From Syntrophales bacterium (GTDB taxonomy: Bacteria > Desulfobacterota > Syntrophia > Syntrophales > UBA8958), in contig JALNVY010000084.1 of assembly GCA_023231165.1 (NCBI GenBank), positions 1 through 9,585 on the forward strand: a stretch of DNA of 9,585 bases, in the 5' to 3' direction. A program made the translations under genes and the position numbers. Below are positions 5,826 through 9,585 of this stretch, piece by piece (within the stretch, counting starts at the first letter, position 1; the number at the start of each line of letters is the position of its first letter). Under the pieces are notes generated by a model that worked only from the letters and a program-made list of their open reading frames with translations, did not search any database and had not been told where the DNA came from.

Positions 5826-6775
5826 TGAACACCGTAGAGAATTTTGAGATATTTGCACCGAAGCTCATTGATAAAAGAGAGTTATTCAGTCCCGGGCACC
5901 GCGCCTGCCAGGGCTGCGGAGAGGTTCTGGCCCTCCGGCTGATCATGAAGGCCCTGGGAGAAGATACCGTGGTTTCTAACGCTACGGGCTGCATGGAGAT
6001 CATCTCCACTGCCTACCCTCAGACGGCCTGGGAAGTTCCCTATATCCATGTGGCCTTTGAAAACGCCGCGGCCGTCGGTTCCGGTGTGGAAGCGGGGCTG
6101 AAGGCCCTGCGCAGAAAAGGCAAGATTGCGGACCGGTATGTGAAATCCGTTGCCATCGCCGGTGACGGCGGAACGGTGGACATCGGTCTGCAGGCCCTTT
6201 CGGGGGCCATGGAAAGGGGGCACGACCTGGCCTTCTTTTGTCTGGACAACGAGGCTTACATGAACACCGGTATTCAACGTTCCAGTGCGACGCCCTTTAT
6301 GGCGGCCACGACGACGTCGCCGGCCGGTAAGGTCATCCATGGCCAGCGAACAGGCAAGAAGAACGTCCCCGAGATCATGGTCGCCCATAGCGTCCCCTAC
6401 GTCGCCACCGCCTGTCCGAGTTATCCCATCGATCTGATGAACAAGGTGGAGAAGGCCAAAAATACTAAGGGGCCGGCTTACGTCCACGTCTTTTCCGTGT
6501 GTCCGACGGGATGGCGGGCGGCGTCCAATGAAACCATCAAGCTGGGCCGCATGGCTGTAGAGACGGGCTCTTTCCCTCTCTATGAGGTGGAAAACGGTAA
6601 GTATCGTCTCACCATAGAATACCCCGAAAAGCGGCGACCCATGGAGGACTACCTGAAATTGCAAGGACGGTTCCGCCACCTCGATCCTGCGGATATCGTT
6701 AAGGTTCAGGCCCTGGTGGACAAGGAATTCCGAAAACTTATGCATAAGGTGGAAACATCGGCGCCGTGGATCTGA
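5822..6775 (+). CDS. porB: Pyruvate (2-oxoacid):ferredoxin oxidoreductase, beta subunit (TPP-binding)
   Basis: PorB binds the diphosphate of TPP and carries the proximal [4Fe-4S] cluster next to it. The 317 residues contain Arg-Ala-Cys29-Gln-Gly-Cys32-Gly-Glu, Thr-Gly-Cys57 and a C-terminal Val-Cys227-Pro-Thr-Gly-Trp; these four cysteines match the cluster ligands of the family. The TPP motif runs from Gly114-Asp-Gly-Gly to about Asn148, including Asp142-Asn-Glu-Ala-Tyr-Met-Asn-Thr-Gly. The gene overlaps the porA stop by four bases; two ATG codons stand in tandem (5822 and 5825), and the GAGGG at 5816-5820 is better spaced for the second, so the real protein may lack the first Met. A 65-base gap with its own ribosome site but no terminator leads to the flavoprotein gene, so the operon appears to continue. 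Confidence 0.95.
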   Translation: MMNTVENFEIFAPKLIDKRELFSPGHRACQGCGEVLALRLIMKALGEDTVVSNATGCMEIISTAYPQTAWEVPYIHVAFENAAAVGSGVEAGLKALRRKGKIADRYVKSVAIAGDGGTVDIGLQALSGAMERGHDLAFFCLDNEAYMNTGIQRSSATPFMAATTTSPAGKVIHGQRTGKKNVPEIMVAHSVPYVATACPSYPIDLMNKVEKAKNTKGPAYVHVFSVCPTGWRAASNETIKLGRMAVETGSFPLYEVENGKYRLTIEYPEKRRPMEDYLKLQGRFRHLDPADIVKVQALVDKEFRKLMHKVETSAPWI

Positions 6776-6840
6776 CAGTCTGCGGGCGGATAAAAGGAAT
6801 CATTCACAATTCATGAAATCAAGATAAAGGTGACGGAAGC

Positions 6841-8769
6841 ATGAATACAGTGGCATTTAGCAGTTGGAATGGTAAGATCATGGATAACAGAACCTCGGGA
6901 AAAGGGGCAGGCAAGGCGAAGAAGCCCGCGGAAGGAGCCTTTCCTGCGGCGTTAGATGGTCAGAGCTATGACGCCCTTATGGGCTGGAACGGTCTGGTGG
7001 TCGTCGATCCGAAGGCGGATGTGGTAGCCCTCACCCTTGCCTACATCGGGGAGGCGAGAAAGCTCTCCTGTGGCGAATGCTCCGTCTGTATGATCGGCAT
7101 CGACCGGGTCCGTGATATTTTGCAAGGACTATCCTCGGGAAAGAGTTCATCCAAAGATCTTGCGGAAATCGAAGATATCGTCAGAGGCGTCATGGTTAAC
7201 AGCAAGTGCAATTTCGGCCGCGCCTCGGCCCTGACCCCCGTCCTCGACGCCGTTAAATATTTCAAGGCCGGTTTCCTGGAGGCAGGGAAGACGGCAAAGA
7301 AGGGCGTAGAAAAAGCCTTTAAAGTGGCGGTGACGGCCCCCTGTATGAAGGCCTGTCCGGCCACGCTTGATATTCCCGGCTACATCGAACTGATCCGGAA
7401 CAATAAATTCAAGGAGTCCCTTGACCTTGTCAGGGAACGCTGCATCCTCCCCGGTGTTATCGGGAGAGCCTGCACCCACCCCTGTGAAGACGCCTGTGTG
7501 CGTAAGGACATAGACGGCTCGTTGGCCATTCGCCTCCTCAAGCGGGCAGCGGCGGACCAGGATCTTCAGGGAGGCAGCGCCCTGCCGGTTTCCAAAGAAG
7601 GAAAGAAGGAAAAAATCGCCGTGATCGGTGCCGGTCCGGCCGGTTTAGCGGCGGCCTATCACCTCCGCCTCAGGGGTTATGGTGTGACGATTTTTGAGGC
7701 CCTCCCCAAGGCGGGCGGCATGGCAGCGGTGGGCATTCCCGATTACCGCCTGCCCAAGGATATCCTCAATCATGAAATCGATCTGATCAAGCGGATGGGG
7801 GTTGATATCCGGTTTAGCAGCAAGGTGGATGCCCTGAATGCGGCTGATTTTCAGAAGCAAGGTTACGCCGCCGTATTTACGGCTATTGGCGCCCATGTCG
7901 GAACAAAGATAGGATGCAAGGGCGAAGAGATTGCCTCGGACGATGTCGTTCAGGGGGCGGAATTCCTACGGGGTCTCAGCCTCGGTAAAAAGACGAACCC
8001 GGTGGAAAGGGTCGTGATCATCGGTGGCGGTAATGTGGCCCTCGACTGCGCCCGCAATTGCCTCCGTCTGGGATTCAAGAATGTTGAAATCGTTTACCGA
8101 CGTTCCCGGATCGAAATGCCGGGTTCCAAGGAAGAAATAGAAGAGGCTATCCACGAAGGTGTGAAATTTACTTATCTGACCGCTCCTGTCGGAATTGTTC
8201 GTAAGGCGGCCAAGGTGACGGCTATAGAGTGTGTGAAAATGAAGCTTGGGGAGCCCGATGAAAGCGGCAGGAAGAGACCGATCCCGATTAAAGGCTCCGA
8301 GTTTACCCTGAAGACAAATATGGTGATTGCCGCTACAGGCCAAAAACCCGATCTCGGTCTGCTGACAGGGAAGGATAAAGGGACAATGACCACGGCTTGG
8401 GGAACCATCAAGGCGGATCCCGTCAGTTGCTCCACCCCGGTAACGAGAATCTTTGCCGGCGGCGACTGCGTCAGCGGTCCGGCTACCCTGATCGAAGCCC
8501 TTAACATGGGGAACAAGGCGGCAAAAAGTATCGACGCCTACCTACAGGGAAAGACATTTGTCGATGAACTCTCTTTTGAAGGCATCGATGTAGGCCAGCA
8601 ACGGGATATGGGTTTTGTTCCCCCGGCGAAGAGCGGAGAGGTTAAATTTCTTGATATGGCCGAACGTCTAAAAGGGTTTGCCGAGGTTGAGGGTGGCCTC
8701 AGCGCCGACGCCGCCATGAAGGAGGCCCAGCGCTGCCTGAGGTGTTATCGCCTTATGGTATGGCAATAA
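6841..8769 (+). CDS. NuoF C-terminal [4Fe-4S] segment fused to a GltD-like FAD/NAD(P)H oxidoreductase
   Basis: This 642-residue flavoprotein probably moves electrons between Fe-S clusters and NAD(P)(H). Residues 1-47 match nothing I recognise. Residues 48-141 resemble the end of NuoF: a Val-Val-Asp strand segment, then Ser-Cys77-Gly-Glu-Cys80-x2-Cys83 and Cys123 ahead of Pro-Val-Leu-Asp-Ala-Val-Lys-Tyr-Phe. The FMN/NADH-binding body of NuoF is missing. Residues 160-240 are the GltD N-terminal Fe-S domain (Cys168, Cys172, Cys201, Cys211, Cys215, Cys219). The FAD site is Gly263-x-Gly-x2-Gly268; the nucleotide site is Gly395-Gly-Gly-Asn-Val-Ala, followed by Tyr-Arg-Arg-Ser-Arg (419-423), which favours NADPH. 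Gly540-Gly-Asp-Cys closes the FAD domain; a Cys632-x2-Cys635 tail ends the protein. AAAGGTGA lies upstream of the ATG. Related chains occur in NADP-linked formate dehydrogenases and in NfnB. Beside por it may link pyruvate oxidation to NADP; glutamate synthase is unlikely because no large subunit is present. Confidence 0.85.
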   Translation: MNTVAFSSWNGKIMDNRTSGKGAGKAKKPAEGAFPAALDGQSYDALMGWNGLVVVDPKADVVALTLAYIGEARKLSCGECSVCMIGIDRVRDILQGLSSGKSSSKDLAEIEDIVRGVMVNSKCNFGRASALTPVLDAVKYFKAGFLEAGKTAKKGVEKAFKVAVTAPCMKACPATLDIPGYIELIRNNKFKESLDLVRERCILPGVIGRACTHPCEDACVRKDIDGSLAIRLLKRAAADQDLQGGSALPVSKEGKKEKIAVIGAGPAGLAAAYHLRLRGYGVTIFEALPKAGGMAAVGIPDYRLPKDILNHEIDLIKRMGVDIRFSSKVDALNAADFQKQGYAAVFTAIGAHVGTKIGCKGEEIASDDVVQGAEFLRGLSLGKKTNPVERVVIIGGGNVALDCARNCLRLGFKNVEIVYRRSRIEMPGSKEEIEEAIHEGVKFTYLTAPVGIVRKAAKVTAIECVKMKLGEPDESGRKRPIPIKGSEFTLKTNMVIAATGQKPDLGLLTGKDKGTMTTAWGTIKADPVSCSTPVTRIFAGGDCVSGPATLIEALNMGNKAAKSIDAYLQGKTFVDELSFEGIDVGQQRDMGFVPPAKSGEVKFLDMAERLKGFAEVEGGLSADAAMKEAQRCLRCYRLMVWQ

Positions 8770-8813
8770 ATCCTGAATAACAGGGAACAATTTCATAGGA
8801 TAGAGGAAAAGTC

Positions 8814-9521
8814 ATGGCAAAGATGATCATCAATGGGCATGAAATACAGGCAAAAGCGGGCGCTACAGTGCTTGAGGAAGCGCGGAAGCTGAATATCGAT
8901 ATTCCGACCCTTTGTTACCACAAGGACCTCAGTTCTTTTGGCGCTTGCCGGTTATGTATGGTAGAGATCAAAGTCAACGGCAAATGGCATCTTGCTGCTT
9001 CATGCCAGACGGAAGCAGCAGCAGGCATGGAAGTCCGGACCGATACGGATAACGTCCGGGAAAGCCGGAAACTGGCGGCGGCCCTTCTGTATTTCCGCTA
9101 CCCCCAGACCATGGTAGTTCGGGATATGGCGGCGAAGCTCGGAGTCGACGTTCAGGCCGCAGCAGCGGACAGCCGGGATTGCATCCTCTGCGGACTGTGT
9201 ACAAGGACCTGCCATGAAATCGTTGGGGTCAACGCCTTGAAGTTCAAGGATCGGGGCTTGGCTAGGAACGTCGAGGAGCCGAAGATCGAATTTGATTCTT
9301 CCGCCTGTATCGGTTGTGGTTCCTGTGCTTTTGTCTGCCCCACGGGCTTTGTCAGCATGGAGGCGGTAGACGGGAAGCGGATCATCTGGGATAAGGTATT
9401 CAAAATGGCGGCTTGCAATGTCTGTGGAAGATATTTCGCACCCGTGGAGCAGCTTGAATTCATCAGCAAGACAACGGGCGTGTCGGTCAGCCAGTTGATG
9501 ACCTGCGTGAGCTGCCGCTGA
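8814..9521 (+). CDS. NuoG/HoxU-like [2Fe-2S] and 2x[4Fe-4S] electron-transfer protein
   Basis: This 235-residue soluble protein resembles the N-terminal part of NuoG, HoxU or Fe-only hydrogenase and would wire the flavoprotein upstream to another redox subunit. Residues 1-78 form a plant-type [2Fe-2S] domain with Cys34-x10-Cys45-x2-Cys48-x15-Cys64. The region that normally holds a His-Cys3 [4Fe-4S] site (about 85-115) lacks all those ligands; it reads Arg-Tyr-Pro-Gln-Thr-Met-Val-Val-Arg-Asp-Met-Ala instead. Two [4Fe-4S] motifs follow: Cys123/126/129/133 and Cys165/168/171/175. A C-terminal Cys201-x2-Cys204-x26-Cys231-x2-Cys234 looks like a zinc ribbon or an extra cluster. GAGGA lies six bases before the ATG. 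It is the last gene of the por operon, 44 bases after the flavoprotein gene, with a terminator shortly after. No hydrogenase H-cluster or molybdopterin domain is attached. Confidence 0.86.
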   Translation: MAKMIINGHEIQAKAGATVLEEARKLNIDIPTLCYHKDLSSFGACRLCMVEIKVNGKWHLAASCQTEAAAGMEVRTDTDNVRESRKLAAALLYFRYPQTMVVRDMAAKLGVDVQAAAADSRDCILCGLCTRTCHEIVGVNALKFKDRGLARNVEEPKIEFDSSACIGCGSCAFVCPTGFVSMEAVDGKRIIWDKVFKMAACNVCGRYFAPVEQLEFISKTTGVSVSQLMTCVSCR

Positions 9522-9545
9522 TCGGCAAAAAACAAATTGACAAAA

Positions 9546-9579
9546 AGACCGCCCTGCATTACAAGGCGGTCTCGTTTTT
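9546..9579 (+). terminator. Intrinsic terminator of the por operon, probably bidirectional
   Basis: AGACCGCC (9546-9553) pairs perfectly with GGCGGTCT (9565-9572) around an 11-base loop, followed by CG and five T residues. It begins 25 bases after the stop of the last gene. On the opposite strand the same stem is followed by TTTTTG, so it could also stop transcription arriving from the right. Confidence 0.9.
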
Positions 9580-9585
9580 CTTAAC

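Noticed and set aside
5882..6745. Long open frame (287 codons) on the minus strand opposite porB
   Set aside because: It lies fully inside porB, whose motifs are unmistakable. The translation shows no family features, and it is the kind of antisense shadow produced by GC-rich codon use.
6841..8769. Glutamate synthase small subunit (GltD) as the function of the flavoprotein
   Set aside because: The GltD module is clear, but a NuoF-type Fe-S segment is fused in front, no large glutamate synthase subunit is nearby, and the neighbours are PorCDAB and a NuoG-like protein.
8814..9521. Fe-only hydrogenase
   Set aside because: The [2Fe-2S] and ferredoxin parts resemble the hydrogenase N-terminus, but the chain ends at residue 235 with no H-cluster domain.

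Overview
The window looks like a chromosomal piece of an anaerobic bacterium. The gene set (two-subunit class I fumarase, four-subunit PorCDAB, an ATP-grasp ADP-forming acyl-CoA synthetase subunit and a GltD/NuoF-type flavoprotein) and the moderately GC-rich codon use fit a Desulfobacterota / Syntrophales-like lineage. That assignment is inference from gene content; there is no rRNA or other decisive marker.

Left half, + strand (2-2840): the 3' end of a YbaB/EbfC nucleoid protein gene, recR, the alpha and beta subunits of a class I [4Fe-4S] fumarate hydratase, and a small cytoplasmic SGNH/GDSL hydrolase. Gaps are 1-13 bases or the genes overlap, and no terminator is visible, so this is probably one transcription unit in which the common ybaB-recR pair runs on into metabolic genes. 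It meets, tail to tail with a 9-base overlap, a minus-strand gene (2832-3527) for the ATP-grasp beta subunit of an ADP-forming acetyl-/acyl-CoA synthetase.

Middle (3528-3794): a divergent intergenic region. It holds a good sigma70-type promoter for the minus-strand gene (TTGACA, 17 bases, TATGAA), a weaker candidate promoter for the + strand operon, and two adjacent perfect 7-bp hairpins that look like a dispersed intergenic repeat and lie in the leader of the minus-strand transcript.

Right half, + strand (3795-9521): porC-porD-porA-porB (2-oxoacid, probably pyruvate, ferredoxin oxidoreductase), then two redox genes. The first fuses the C-terminal [4Fe-4S] segment of NuoF to a complete GltD-like FAD/NAD(P)H dehydrogenase. 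The second is a NuoG/HoxU-like [2Fe-2S] plus 2x[4Fe-4S] protein. A strong, apparently bidirectional hairpin terminator closes the operon.

Working together: PorCDAB would oxidise pyruvate to acetyl-CoA (or run in reverse), passing electrons through its Fe-S clusters. The last two proteins have the parts needed to connect such low-potential electrons to NAD(P). The ATP-grasp protein, with an alpha subunit not present here, would turn acetyl-CoA into acetate and ATP. The most interesting object is the six-gene por operon with its GltD/NuoF chimera and NuoG-like partner, a candidate pyruvate-linked NAD(P) reductase complex. The individual domains are known families; the novelty of the combination cannot be settled without database searches.
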